A stretch of 48,134 bases of DNA from Sulfurospirillum sp. (GTDB lineage Bacteria; Campylobacterota; Campylobacteria; Campylobacterales; Sulfurospirillaceae). The notes beneath the pieces were generated by a model. The model made no database searches. It was given only the letters and a program-made list of their open reading frames with translations, and had not been told where the DNA came from. Position numbers and translations under genes: made by a program. Location of the stretch: contig JALSME010000077.1 in NCBI GenBank assembly GCA_026987955.1, forward strand, positions 1-48,134, given 5' to 3'. Within the stretch, counting starts at the first letter, position 1. Each line of letters starts with the position of its first letter. Shown one piece after another: positions 26,464-35,385 of the stretch.

Positions 26464-27453
26464 ATGATAAATATAGCAATAGATGCTATGGGTGGTGACT
26501 TTGGTCCTGCTCCTATCTGTGAAGGCACTATAAAAGCTCTTAAAGAGAGAGAATTTAATGCAATTTTAGTAGGAAAAACCGAAGTTGTTAGGCCACTCAT
26601 ACCATCTCGTTATCATGATCGCGTTACTTTCGTTGAAGCTAGTGATGTTTTAAGTATGAGTGATAGTGCAACTGATGCACTAAAAAGAAAAGAGACATCT
26701 ATATATAAAGCAGTTGATTTAGTCAGACAAGGTTATGCAGATGCAGTAGTATCTGTTGGACATAGTGGAGCTACTATGAGCCTTGCTACATTAAGAATGG
26801 GTAGATTAAAAGGTGTTTTAAGACCTGCTATTGCAACTCTTATGCCAAGACCTGTAGGAACACCAGCACTTGTTTTAGATGTGGGAGCAAATGTCGATTG
26901 TAAGGCAGAACATTTAGTTCAGTTTGCTATAATGGGTGAAGCATATACAAAAGATGTACTTAAAATAGAACATCCAAAAGTTGGTTTGCTTTCAAATGGT
27001 GAAGAAAAAAGCAAGGGAAATGAAGTAACAAAAAGTGCATACGATCAGCTTAGTAATATGGATAGCTTTTATGGAAACATAGAGGGCAATGATATATTCA
27101 ATGGAAAAGTAAATGTAGTTGTTTGTGATGGATTTGTAGGAAACATACTTCTTAAAACAAGCGAAGGTGTGGCAGAATCTATAACAAAAATTATTAAAAA
27201 TAATATTCGTAAATCTCCTTTGGCAATCGCAGGAGCACTTTTAATGAGAAGAGTCTTTAAGAGTTTGAAAAAACAGGTAGACTATGCTGAGTATGGTGGG
27301 GCACCACTTTTAGGTGTTAAAGGTTGTGCTATTATCGGGCATGGCAAAAGTAACTCTAAAGCAGTTAAAAACGCTATTTTTCAAGCAATAGCTTTTTCAG
27401 ATTCAAATATAAATGAAGATATCCAGATAGGGTTATCAAAACTAGAAAATTAA
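26464..27453 (+). CDS. plsX: Phosphate acyltransferase PlsX
   Basis: Makes acyl phosphate from acyl-ACP, the first step of phosphatidic acid synthesis in the PlsX/PlsY route. It starts [14 protein letters not shown], a signature of the family, and contains [16 protein letters not shown] and [10 protein letters not shown]. Length 329. The ATG follows the rpmF stop without a gap. Its partner plsY is in this window at 43974-44603. Confidence 0.96.
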   Translation: MINIAIDAMGGDFGPAPICEGTIKALKEREFNAILVGKTEVVRPLIPSRYHDRVTFVEASDVLSMSDSATDALKRKETSIYKAVDLVRQGYADAVVSVGHSGATMSLATLRMGRLKGVLRPAIATLMPRPVGTPALVLDVGANVDCKAEHLVQFAIMGEAYTKDVLKIEHPKVGLLSNGEEKSKGNEVTKSAYDQLSNMDSFYGNIEGNDIFNGKVNVVVCDGFVGNILLKTSEGVAESITKIIKNNIRKSPLAIAGALLMRRVFKSLKKQVDYAEYGGAPLLGVKGCAIIGHGKSNSKAVKNAIFQAIAFSDSNINEDIQIGLSKLEN

Positions 27454-27464
27454 AGGATCACCTC

Positions 27465-28469
27465 TTGTACGCAGCACTTAGATCTATAGGTAGTTATGTT
27501 CCCAAAAATATATTGACAAATCATGATTTAGAAAAAATGGTAGATACTACCGATGAGTGGATTGTTAAAAGAACAGGTATAAAAGAGCGTAGAATTGCTG
27601 ATACAGATGAAGTTACTAGTGATCTAGGTTATAAAGCAGCCCTTCAAGCAATAGAGCGTTCAGGTATAAAAACATCTGATATAGATATGGTTGTTTGTGC
27701 AACTCTTAGCCCAGACTACCTTACAATGCCATCAACTGCTGCAATGATTTCACAAAAACTTGGCATAAAAAATGTAATGGCATTTGATATAAGCGCAGCT
27801 TGTACAGGATTTGTATATCTTATGAGTCTAGCTAAAGCTTTTATAGAGTCTGGAACTAAGAAAAATATACTTATAATTGGTGCAGAAAAAATTAGTAGTA
27901 TTATAGATTATGAAGACCGCTCAACTTGCATACTTTTTGGAGATGGAGCAGGAGCAGCAGTTATATGTGCAACAGAAGATAAAAATGAAGCCATAGTAGA
28001 TGTACTTGCAAGTGCAGATGGAAACTTTGGCGAACTTCTCATAACTCCTGGTTGTGGTTCGGTCAATCCAATCCGAGAGGATAATCTTGACCAAAGACTG
28101 CAGTATATGAAGATGGCAGGCAATGAAGTTTTTAAAGTTGCTGTTAAGACTTTAACCAAAGATGTTGTTGATATACTGAAAAAAAACAGTATTGAAGCAC
28201 ATGATATTGATATGTTTATCCCTCATCAAGCAAACTATAGAATCATCGAGGCAGTTAGATCTAAACTTGACTTTCCACTTGAAAAGTGTGCAATGACAGT
28301 AGCCAAATATGGAAATACATCCTCGGCCTCAATCCCAATGGCGATGAATGACCTGTATGAAGAGGGAAAAATCAAGCATGGAGATTTGATGCTACTTGAT
28401 GCTTTTGGAGGAGGCTTCACTTGGGGAAGTGCCTTAGTAAGATTTGCAGGAAAAAATATAACTAACTAA
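27465..28469 (+). CDS. fabH: 3-oxoacyl-ACP synthase III FabH
   Basis: Starts fatty acid chains by condensing acetyl-CoA with malonyl-ACP. The catalytic triad is visible: C113 (DISAACTGF), H254 (FIPHQANYR) and N284 ([11 protein letters not shown]). Length 334. The start is TTG at 27465, because [15 protein letters not shown] is the normal N-terminus and the spacing to AAAGGA (27452-27457) is right. The leader also contains GGATCACCTC, identical to the end of 16S rRNA. The MITE-like element begins six bases after the stop codon. Confidence 0.94.
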   Translation: MYAALRSIGSYVPKNILTNHDLEKMVDTTDEWIVKRTGIKERRIADTDEVTSDLGYKAALQAIERSGIKTSDIDMVVCATLSPDYLTMPSTAAMISQKLGIKNVMAFDISAACTGFVYLMSLAKAFIESGTKKNILIIGAEKISSIIDYEDRSTCILFGDGAGAAVICATEDKNEAIVDVLASADGNFGELLITPGCGSVNPIREDNLDQRLQYMKMAGNEVFKVAVKTLTKDVVDILKKNSIEAHDIDMFIPHQANYRIIEAVRSKLDFPLEKCAMTVAKYGNTSSASIPMAMNDLYEEGKIKHGDLMLLDAFGGGFTWGSALVRFAGKNITN

Positions 28470-28474
28470 ACTAT

Positions 28475-28638
28475 TATACTCATCCTAAAACAAACTAATA
28501 CATACTGATACTACTCTTTTTCTCACTATCTTCGTTAGATAACCTTTACAATAGCTAAGGCTATGCTAAAGAACATCTGCCTCAATAGTAAAAAAATAGT
28601 AGCACCATTATGTAACAGTTTGATTTAGGATGAGTATA
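28475..28638. mobile_element. 164-bp full-length hairpin, MITE-like element
   Basis: Terminal inverted repeats of 22 bp (28475-28496 and 28617-28638) match at 21 positions, with ends TATACTCATCC/GGATGAGTATA. The pairing continues inward with roughly three-quarters identity to a 4-base loop at 28556-28559, so the whole unit folds as one stem of about 80 bp. It has no coding capacity. This is the shape of a non-autonomous miniature transposable element; the TA-rich edges would fit TA-targeted insertion. No parent transposase is in the window. It may also end fabH transcription. Confidence 0.65.
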
Positions 28639-28659
28639 TATTTAACCTTTTTTAAAGAA

Positions 28660-28672
28660 GGGGGGGTATAAT
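28660..28672 (+). promoter_or_regulatory. Chemoreceptor promoter with G7 tract against the -10 box
   Basis: Seven G residues (28660-28666) directly abut TATAAT (28667-28672), 30 bases upstream of the receptor ATG. Long G runs are rare in this AT-rich sequence and are mutable by slipped-strand pairing. Length change here would alter the promoter spacer. Confidence 0.6.
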
Positions 28673-28701
28673 GATTATATCTTAATTTTAAGGGTTAAAT
28701 T

Positions 28702-30651
28702 ATGTTAAAAACAATAAAAGCGAAATTTACAGTTTCGTTTGTGATAATTGCAGTCGTTGTTGCGATTTTGGTTGGTGTCGTAATCAACGGTATAGAAAAG
28801 TCTACAAGTGGTTTTGCTAGCTACAGAGAGATGGCAAAAGACACTGTTTTGGCAAGCGGAGTACAGGCAGATATGCTTATGCTTAGAATGAATGTTAAAG
28901 AATATTTAAAAACAAACTCGACTAAAGATATAGATGAATTTAACACTTATTACGATAAAACGATGAAGTTTATTGATAAGGCAAAAGTTGAAATACAAAA
29001 ACCAGATAGAGCAAAAAAAGTCAAAATAATTAATGAACAACTAATACTGTATAAAAAAGAATTTCAAAAAGTAGTAGAGTTTTATAAAAAAAGAAATAAA
29101 ATTCTAAAAGAAAACTTAGATGTCAATGGTAAAAAAATAGAACAACTTTTGACATCAGTGATGAATAGTGCAAACAATGATGGAGATACTAAATCTGCAT
29201 TAGATGCTGCAAAGGGTGTAAGAGTATTATTGTTGGCAAGACTCTATACCGCAAAATTTTTGATTTCAAATTCTAAAAGTGACTTAGATAGAGTTAAAAA
29301 AGAGTTTGATAATCTAAGTAAAAATTTAACTATCACTAGAGATAATTTAGAAAACACAAAAAGAAGATCTCAGTTAAGGCAAGCTATTAATATAATAGAT
29401 ACTTATAAAAATGGAGTATTCCAGATAAGCACAATAATAAAATCAAGAAATGATATTATCAATAACAGACTAAATATGACAGGTCCATATATAGCAAAGC
29501 TTGCTGAAGAGGTAAAATTATCAGTTAAAAAGGAGCAAGACACAATAGGATTTAGTGTAAAAGAGAAAAATAATGAAGTTAAAAAAATAGTACTATTTGT
29601 GGGTATAGGTGCAATTTTATTTATTATTTTCTTGAGTATATTTATGGTTAAAAATATTTTAATACAACCACTTTCTATGCTAGAAAAAATAACAAGAGAT
29701 TTGTCTAAAGGAGATGGAGACTTAACTAAAAGATTAAAAGTTGTTGGGACAGATGAAATATCATTAATATCAAGCTATATAAATGCATTTATTGAGAAAG
29801 TTCAAACAACAGTAAGAGAGGCAAAACTAAGTAGTGCTGAAAATAGCTCAATTGCTGAAGAGTTATCACAAACTTCACTTGCAATAGGTCAAAAAGCAGA
29901 AGAAGAATCAACTATAGTCCAAGGAGCAGCACAAAAAGGAAAAGAGCTTCAAGATGTCTTGAATGGCTCAATCGCAGAGGCAAAAGAAACAAAAGAGGAG
30001 ATTGTAACTACAGGTAAAAAGCTAGAACTTGCAAAAACGAAGATAGCATCTCTTTCAAAAGGTGTTCATGAGAGTTCAGTTGCAGAAGTAGAGATGGCGA
30101 GTAAACTAGAACAGCTTAGCACAGATGCAGAGCAAGTCAAAGGAGTTCTTACAGTTATAGCCGACATTGCAGATCAGACTAACCTTTTGGCACTAAATGC
30201 TGCTATAGAAGCTGCGAGAGCAGGAGAGCATGGACGAGGTTTTGCTGTTGTGGCAGATGAAGTTAGACAACTAGCAGAGAGAACTCAAAAATCTCTAGCA
30301 GAAATCAATGCAACCATAAGTGTTATAGTCCAATCAATCTCAAACACAACAGAGCAGATAACACAAAATGCAAAAAAAGCGACTATATTAGCAGATACTT
30401 CAACTGAAGTAGAGCATGAGATAGATCAAAGTGTAGATAATATGCAAAGTGCTATAGCTGATATAGAAGATATTATAAATGGGTATGTGCAAAATGCAGA
30501 TTCGGCTAATGTGATTATAGAAGAGATTGAAAGCATAAATGAGCTTTCAAGTGATAATGCAAGAAGTGTAGAAGAGATTGCATCAGCAGCTGATCATATG
30601 TCACAGATGGCAGCAAAACTTTCAAATTTGTTGGAGCAGTATAAGGCGTAG
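28702..30651 (+). CDS. Methyl-accepting chemotaxis protein with long helical (HBM-like) sensor
   Basis: Chemoreceptor, 649 residues. Membrane helix about 10-30; a periplasmic region of about 260 residues predicted to be nearly all helix and rich in Lys, Asn and Glu, resembling the helical bimodular (HBM) sensor class; second helix about 294-316; HAMP about 316-370; signalling tip [20 protein letters not shown]. The tip is nearly the same as in the other receptor at 22958-24940, while the sensor parts are unrelated. No C-terminal CheR pentapeptide. HBM receptors often sense organic acids; the ligand here is not known. Expression is probably from the G-tract promoter. Confidence 0.9.
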   Translation: MLKTIKAKFTVSFVIIAVVVAILVGVVINGIEKSTSGFASYREMAKDTVLASGVQADMLMLRMNVKEYLKTNSTKDIDEFNTYYDKTMKFIDKAKVEIQKPDRAKKVKIINEQLILYKKEFQKVVEFYKKRNKILKENLDVNGKKIEQLLTSVMNSANNDGDTKSALDAAKGVRVLLLARLYTAKFLISNSKSDLDRVKKEFDNLSKNLTITRDNLENTKRRSQLRQAINIIDTYKNGVFQISTIIKSRNDIINNRLNMTGPYIAKLAEEVKLSVKKEQDTIGFSVKEKNNEVKKIVLFVGIGAILFIIFLSIFMVKNILIQPLSMLEKITRDLSKGDGDLTKRLKVVGTDEISLISSYINAFIEKVQTTVREAKLSSAENSSIAEELSQTSLAIGQKAEEESTIVQGAAQKGKELQDVLNGSIAEAKETKEEIVTTGKKLELAKTKIASLSKGVHESSVAEVEMASKLEQLSTDAEQVKGVLTVIADIADQTNLLALNAAIEAARAGEHGRGFAVVADEVRQLAERTQKSLAEINATISVIVQSISNTTEQITQNAKKATILADTSTEVEHEIDQSVDNMQSAIADIEDIINGYVQNADSANVIIEEIESINELSSDNARSVEEIASAADHMSQMAAKLSNLLEQYKA

Positions 30652-30682
30652 TTTTATTAACTTTCTATTTAAACAGCAAGAG

Positions 30683-30688
30683 TATAAT
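30683..30688 (+). promoter_or_regulatory. -10 box of the moxR/bat operon
   Basis: TATAAT 53 bases before the moxR ATG, in the 89-base gap after the receptor gene. No clear -35. AGGAAGTG precedes the ATG. Confidence 0.5.
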
Positions 30689-30740
30689 TTTATTCTCAAG
30701 GACACATCTAAAAACCCTTAAATGATTTACAGGAAGTGAT

Positions 30741-31688
30741 ATGGATATAAAACTACAAAATGTAAAAGATGAGATTTCAAAGCTTATTGTTGGTCAAACA
30801 GCAGTTGTTGATTCTCTTTTGATCGCTCTTATTTGTGAGGGACATGTACTTCTTGAGGGAGTTCCTGGTCTTGCAAAAACAACCATGATAAACACTCTAT
30901 CAAAAACACTTGGCTTAGGTTTTGGTAGAGTACAATTCACCCCAGATCTTCTACCTTCAGATATAGTTGGAGCACAGATTTATAACCCAAAAGATAGTCA
31001 ATTTGAGACAAAACAGGGACCAGTTTTTACAAACCTGCTCTTAGCAGACGAGATAAATAGAGCTCCTGCAAAAGTGCAATCTGCTCTTCTTGAAGCGATG
31101 CAAGAGAGACAAGTTACCATTGGTGAAAACTCCTATAAGCTACCCTATCCATTTTTTGTTCTTGCTACTCAAAATCCACTTGAGAGTGAAGGTACATACT
31201 CCCTACCAGAGGCGCAACTCGACCGTTTTATGATGAAACTAAATGTTACTTATAACACAAAAGCAGAAGAGATTGAGATAGCAAAAAGAGTGGCATATAA
31301 AAGAAAAATAGATATTGAAAAAGTTATGAGTGCAGATGAGCTAGAAGATCTAAAAAGCAGACTCGATAGCATACATATAGACCCAGAAGTTGAAGAGTAC
31401 ATGGCAGATATTGTGTTTGCTTCTAGAAACCCTGAAGACTATGGGCTTGAAGAGCTTAAAGAGCTTATCAAATTTGGAGCTAGTCCAAGAGGTACTATTG
31501 ATCTGCATAAGGCGAGTCGTGCAAAAGCACTTTTGAGCGGTCGTGACTATGTAACACCTGTAGATGTTGTATTTGTCTCAAAAGAGGTTCTAAGACACCG
31601 TATCATACTTGGATATGAAGCAGAGGCAGATGAGATAACAACAGATGATATACTAGATAAGATAATAGAAACACTACCAATACCATGA
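30741..31688 (+). CDS. MoxR-family AAA+ ATPase
   Basis: Chaperone-like ATPase, 315 residues. Walker A is GVPGLAKTT (40-48), Walker B LLADEINRAP (D103, E104), and the sensor region is VLATQNPLESEGTYSLPEAQLDRFM. MoxR proteins work with VWA-domain partners to activate or mature complexes, often around the cell envelope. Here it opens a six-gene run with DUF58, DUF4381-like, BatA, BatB/C and BatD. The end overlaps the DUF58 start by four bases. Confidence 0.94.
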   Translation: MDIKLQNVKDEISKLIVGQTAVVDSLLIALICEGHVLLEGVPGLAKTTMINTLSKTLGLGFGRVQFTPDLLPSDIVGAQIYNPKDSQFETKQGPVFTNLLLADEINRAPAKVQSALLEAMQERQVTIGENSYKLPYPFFVLATQNPLESEGTYSLPEAQLDRFMMKLNVTYNTKAEEIEIAKRVAYKRKIDIEKVMSADELEDLKSRLDSIHIDPEVEEYMADIVFASRNPEDYGLEELKELIKFGASPRGTIDLHKASRAKALLSGRDYVTPVDVVFVSKEVLRHRIILGYEAEADEITTDDILDKIIETLPIP

Positions 31689-32476
31689 ACAGAAATCTTG
31701 TAAAGAAGATTATAGCCAAGAGCAAGAAGTATATTTATGGAGAGCTTTTGGGCGAGCATAACTCCAAACAGATTGGTGATGGTTATGATTTTGCCAAAAT
31801 AAGACCGTATGAGTACGGAGAAAATATCCGCCGTGTTGATCCATTTGCTACGGCAAAAACAGGTGAGATATATCTTAGAAATTTTTATGAGAGCAAAGAG
31901 GTAAATGTTGAGGTTATAGCTCTTATGAGTGGTAGTCTCTTTTTTGGAACAAAAGTTTTAAAGCAAGAAGTTGTTGCGGAAGTTATCTCAGCTATTGGTT
32001 TAGGTACCATAAAAAACTCAGATAGCTTTACTCTTTCACTATTTAGCAATAGACTAATAGAAAGAACAAAAACAACTAAAAAAGAGAGTGGCGTAATCAG
32101 TGCAGTAGAAAAAGCTCTACATGTAGAGGTACTGCATGAGTCTATTGACTACGATAAGCTAAATGATTATGCACTAAACAAGATAAAAAAACGCTCATAT
32201 CTTTTTATAGTTGGAGATTTTTTAGAAACTCCAAATCTAAAAGCGATTAGTAAAAAGCATGAGGTTGTTTTAGTTAGAGTTAGGGACAGGTTTGAGCTTA
32301 ACCCAAGTGACATTGGTGAGATTAGTATAGTAGACCCGATAAGTGAACAAAAAAGTGAGATCATTTTTTCTAAAAGTAGTATACAAAAGTATAAAAAAGA
32401 GCTAAAAAGAGCAGACTTGAAGTTTGCAAGCTATTTAAAAGAGTGTGGAGTGAGGCTTATAGAATGGAAGGATTAA
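31685..32476 (+). CDS. DUF58 protein
   Basis: 263 residues. The family signature is GDGYDFAKIRPYEYGENIRRVDPFATAKTG (about 33-62), followed by a region related to a VWA fold. DUF58 proteins are regular partners of MoxR; their exact job is not established. The ATG overlaps the moxR stop, and the end overlaps the next small gene. An exact palindrome copy (32115-32128) encodes LHVE at residues 145-148. Confidence 0.85.
   Translation: MNRNLVKKIIAKSKKYIYGELLGEHNSKQIGDGYDFAKIRPYEYGENIRRVDPFATAKTGEIYLRNFYESKEVNVEVIALMSGSLFFGTKVLKQEVVAEVISAIGLGTIKNSDSFTLSLFSNRLIERTKTTKKESGVISAVEKALHVEVLHESIDYDKLNDYALNKIKKRSYLFIVGDFLETPNLKAISKKHEVVLVRVRDRFELNPSDIGEISIVDPISEQKSEIIFSKSSIQKYKKELKRADLKFASYLKECGVRLIEWKD
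32115..32128. repeat. Dispersed palindrome, exact copy
   Basis: CTCTACATGTAGAG inside the DUF58 gene, read as LHVE at residues 145-148. Confidence 0.8.
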
Positions 32477-32805
32477 GAGACATAAAAGGACTCATTGCAG
32501 TTGAAGATTATAGTCTATATATTTTTCTAGCTATTGTTGCAGTGTTGCTAGTAGCTCTGTTTTTTATAATCAAGAAACTTATAAACTACAAAAGAGTAGT
32601 TTCGCCAATAAAAATAGCAAAAAAAGAGTTAAAAAACTTAAATTTGAGCAACAGTAAGGTAGCTGCTTATAAGCTAACAAAATATGGAGTAGTTCTTTGT
32701 GATGAAAATTTTGAGTATTTAGAAAAATATAAGTATAAAAAAGATGTGGAAGGCTTTAGTAGCGAAGATTTAAAAAAGATAAAAGGATTTTTAGATGCAA
32801 TTTGA
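32464..32805 (+). CDS. DUF4381-like single-pass membrane protein
   Basis: 113 residues from the ATG at 32464; a GTG at 32443 would add seven. The N-terminal LRDIKGL resembles the LRDIHLP start of DUF4381, a family found between DUF58 and BatA. One membrane helix (about residues 20-38) is followed by a basic cytoplasmic part and a C-terminal helical domain. The assignment rests on that short motif, size and position. It overlaps DUF58 upstream by 13 bases and BatA downstream by 11. Confidence 0.65.
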   Translation: MEGLRDIKGLIAVEDYSLYIFLAIVAVLLVALFFIIKKLINYKRVVSPIKIAKKELKNLNLSNSKVAAYKLTKYGVVLCDENFEYLEKYKYKKDVEGFSSEDLKKIKGFLDAI

Positions 32806-33706
32806 GTATCCTTTTGTTTTTACTTTTTTGGCACTGTTTATTGTGTGTGCATTTGTTTGTAAAGAAAAAAGTGGCTATATGTACATGCCTAACTTTTTTA
32901 ATATCTCTCTACATGTAAAGGTAAATCTACTAAAAGAAACTCTAAAGTGGTTAAGTGTAATTTTGCTTATAACCGCTTTAGCATCACCTATAACAAAACA
33001 TGAAAAAGTATCTACAAAACCGGCACATGCTGTGATGCTTCTTATGGATGTTAGTGACTCTATGAGTCAAGGTCGTATGGTAGTAAATTCACTTGGTGGA
33101 GTAAATACAAAGCTAAATGTAGCAAAACAAAGAGCAAGTGAGTACATACAAAAAAGGGAAAATGACAATGTAGGAATCATAGTTTTTGGAGATTTTGCAT
33201 ATGTGGCATCACCTCTTAGCTTTGATCATAAAAGTAGTGCAAAACTTTTGGAAGGAATAAGAAGAGGAGTAGCCGGTAGTAAAACTGCGATGTATGATGC
33301 ACTGTTTTTAGCAACAAGGCTACTTAAAAATTCAAAAGCAAAAGATAAAGCTATCATACTTCTTACAGATGGATTTAACACAGCTGGACAAATTCCTCTA
33401 GATGTTGCTTTGAGGGCAATTGAAGATGAAAACTTAAAAGTATTTACCGTAGGGATTGGAAGGTATGGTGATTATGATGAACAGGTACTAAAACTCATTG
33501 CACAAAGAAGCAAAGGAGAGTTTTTTAGTGCGAGTGATTCAACTAGTTTAGAGAGAATTTATAATCATATTGATAAGCTACAAAAGAGTGAACTAAAAGC
33601 AAAACCACAATTTAATAAAAATTATCTTTTTATGTACCCACTTTCATTAGGACTACTGTTTTTATTTATCTACACTCTTGTAGAGCTTAGAGGAGGAAGA
33701 AGATGA
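32795..33706 (+). CDS. batA: BatA-like VWA membrane protein
   Basis: 303 residues. Two N-terminal membrane helices (about 6-22 and 50-66), a VWA domain with the metal site DVSDSMS (D85, S87, S89), a TDG motif in AIILLTDGFN, and a C-terminal helix (about 277-294). BatA was linked to aerotolerance in Bacteroides. It overlaps its neighbours by 11 and 4 bases. It contains a one-mismatch palindrome copy (32907-32920) encoding LHVK. Confidence 0.88.
   Translation: MQFEYPFVFTFLALFIVCAFVCKEKSGYMYMPNFFNISLHVKVNLLKETLKWLSVILLITALASPITKHEKVSTKPAHAVMLLMDVSDSMSQGRMVVNSLGGVNTKLNVAKQRASEYIQKRENDNVGIIVFGDFAYVASPLSFDHKSSAKLLEGIRRGVAGSKTAMYDALFLATRLLKNSKAKDKAIILLTDGFNTAGQIPLDVALRAIEDENLKVFTVGIGRYGDYDEQVLKLIAQRSKGEFFSASDSTSLERIYNHIDKLQKSELKAKPQFNKNYLFMYPLSLGLLFLFIYTLVELRGGRR
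32907..32920. repeat. Dispersed palindrome, one-mismatch copy
   Basis: CTCTACATGTAAAG in batA, read as LHVK from residue 39. Confidence 0.6.
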
Positions 33707-35385
33707 GTTTTGTTTACCCTTGGGTACTTTTTCTACTTTTTCTAACCATATTATTTTATGGTGCAAAAAAATATTCTAAATTAGAGCAAGTATTTTCAAA
33801 AGATATTTTGGCAAAATTACAAATTGGTACTTTTGGAAGTAAAAGTATGAAGGCATATTTCCTAGTTGCAGCATTTGTGCTGTTAGTGATTGCATTGGCT
33901 CGCCCAGTTGTTCCTTTAGGGGAAAAAATAGAAGTAAATCAAAAGAGTTTTAATTTTGTAATTGCTCTTGATATTTCTAAATCTATGGAGGCAACGGATG
34001 TATTTCCAACTAGATTGAAATTCGCAAAAAAAGCAATATACTCACTTATGGATAGAGTACCAGAGGCAAATATTGCAGTCATTGCATATGCAAATGATGC
34101 ATTTTTAGTTTCGCCATTTAGCAACGATTTTAAGAGCATAAAGTTTCTACTTGAAAATCTAAATCCAGATTCACTTAGCTCAAAAGGAAGTCAAATACTT
34201 TCAGCATTAGAATCTGCCAATAGACTGTTTGAATCAACCAATGAGACAAAAAGACCAGTTCTTCTTGTAAGTGATGGTGCAGATGGGCGAGGTATTGATA
34301 AAATTGAAGAGTATATAAAAAAACATAATATACTTCTACATGTCTTAAGCATTGGAACTAAAAAAGGTACAACACTAAGAAGCGATGATGGCGGACTTAT
34401 AAAAGATAAAAATGGCAATATAGTTGTATCAAAAAGGAGTGATGAGCTTTCTAAGATTTTAAATGGTGGAGCATACCTTAGCTCAAGCGGAGAGCTTACA
34501 AAACTAGATTGGTTAGCAAAACAGATTAAAAGTTCAGCAACACTAAAAGATGAAAAGAGAGATAAGTTTGATGGAGCAAGAGAGCTTTTTTACTATCCTT
34601 TAGCTGTAAGTATATTGTTGCTATTTTTTGCATTTAATACTATTAGAGTTCCTTTTTTGCTTATCTTGCTATTTGTAAGAGTTGATGTAAATGCAGGTAT
34701 TTTTGATTTTATTGATATTTATAACGCCAATAAAAGTTATGAAAATAGAGAGTATAAAAAAGCAGAAGAGAGCTTTTCAAAATTAGATGATCAAAAGGCG
34801 AAATACAACAAAGCAAATGCACTTTATAAGCAAAAAAAGTATAAAGAAGCTCTAAAAGAGTATGAAAAAATCAACAGCTTTAGTGGAGAAGATGAGCATA
34901 TGAGACTTCATAACCTAGGAAACACTTATGCAAATCTTGGGAAAATAGATAAAGCAATACAGAGCTATAAAAAGGCACTTAAAATTAGAGATGATGAAGA
35001 TACAAAAGAGAATTTGAAGCTTTTAGAGCAGAAGAAAAAGAAGCAACAAAAACAAAAACAGCAGAAGAAAAATGGCGATAAGAATCAAAAAGATAAAAAG
35101 AAAAAACAGAAAAATGACAAAAAATCTGATGGAAAACAAAAAAATAAAGATAGCAAAAAAGGTGATAAAAAAGAGAAAAAGAAGAGCTCTAAAGGTGAGC
35201 AGAAAAAACAAGGTAAAGATAAAAAGAAGCAACAAAAGAAAGAAGGCAAAGCTCAAAAACAGAAAAAAGACAGGAAAATGAGCCAAGCAGAATTGAAAAA
35301 ATGGGAAAAACTTATGAATAATCAAAAATTTAAAACACGACCTATGAAGTTGAAAAAGGGGGAGAAAAATGAGATTTATTGGTAG
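33703..35385 (+). CDS. BatB-BatC fusion: VWA membrane protein with TPR repeats and a Lys/Gln tail
   Basis: 560 residues, much longer than a single BatB (about 330). Domains: membrane helices near 5-20 and 50-70; VWA with metal site DISKS (D90, S92, S94); hydrophobic stretch about 296-327; TPR-like repeats about 345-440 (KANALYKQKKYKEALKEYEK, then HNLGNTYANLGKIDKAIQSY); a very basic Lys/Gln tail about 443-526; and a short end NEIYW. The TPR and tail match BatC, so two usual proteins seem fused. The stretch ending VNAG before the TPRs looks like a leftover signal peptide. batD overlaps the end by 17 bases. Confidence 0.85.
   Translation: MSFVYPWVLFLLFLTILFYGAKKYSKLEQVFSKDILAKLQIGTFGSKSMKAYFLVAAFVLLVIALARPVVPLGEKIEVNQKSFNFVIALDISKSMEATDVFPTRLKFAKKAIYSLMDRVPEANIAVIAYANDAFLVSPFSNDFKSIKFLLENLNPDSLSSKGSQILSALESANRLFESTNETKRPVLLVSDGADGRGIDKIEEYIKKHNILLHVLSIGTKKGTTLRSDDGGLIKDKNGNIVVSKRSDELSKILNGGAYLSSSGELTKLDWLAKQIKSSATLKDEKRDKFDGARELFYYPLAVSILLLFFAFNTIRVPFLLILLFVRVDVNAGIFDFIDIYNANKSYENREYKKAEESFSKLDDQKAKYNKANALYKQKKYKEALKEYEKINSFSGEDEHMRLHNLGNTYANLGKIDKAIQSYKKALKIRDDEDTKENLKLLEQKKKKQQKQKQQKKNGDKNQKDKKKKQKNDKKSDGKQKNKDSKKGDKKEKKKSSKGEQKKQGKDKKKQQKKEGKAQKQKKDRKMSQAELKKWEKLMNNQKFKTRPMKLKKGEKNEIYW
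35029..35280 (+). repeat. A-rich low-complexity tract encoding the Lys/Gln tail
   Basis: About 250 bases composed mostly of A with some G, encoding about 84 residues that are mostly Lys, Gln, Asp and Glu. The composition differs sharply from the flanking sequence. No exact repeat unit is apparent. Confidence 0.7.

Noticed and set aside
28475-28638. Riboswitch or tRNA-like gene in the fabH to receptor gap
   Set aside because: End-to-end inverted repeat structure fits a MITE-like element much better, and no cloverleaf or known aptamer pattern is visible.
30184-30200. Sigma-54 promoter look-alike (TTGGCACTAAATGC)
   Set aside because: The GG to GC spacing is eight, not ten, and it lies in the conserved receptor tip, where the codons explain it.
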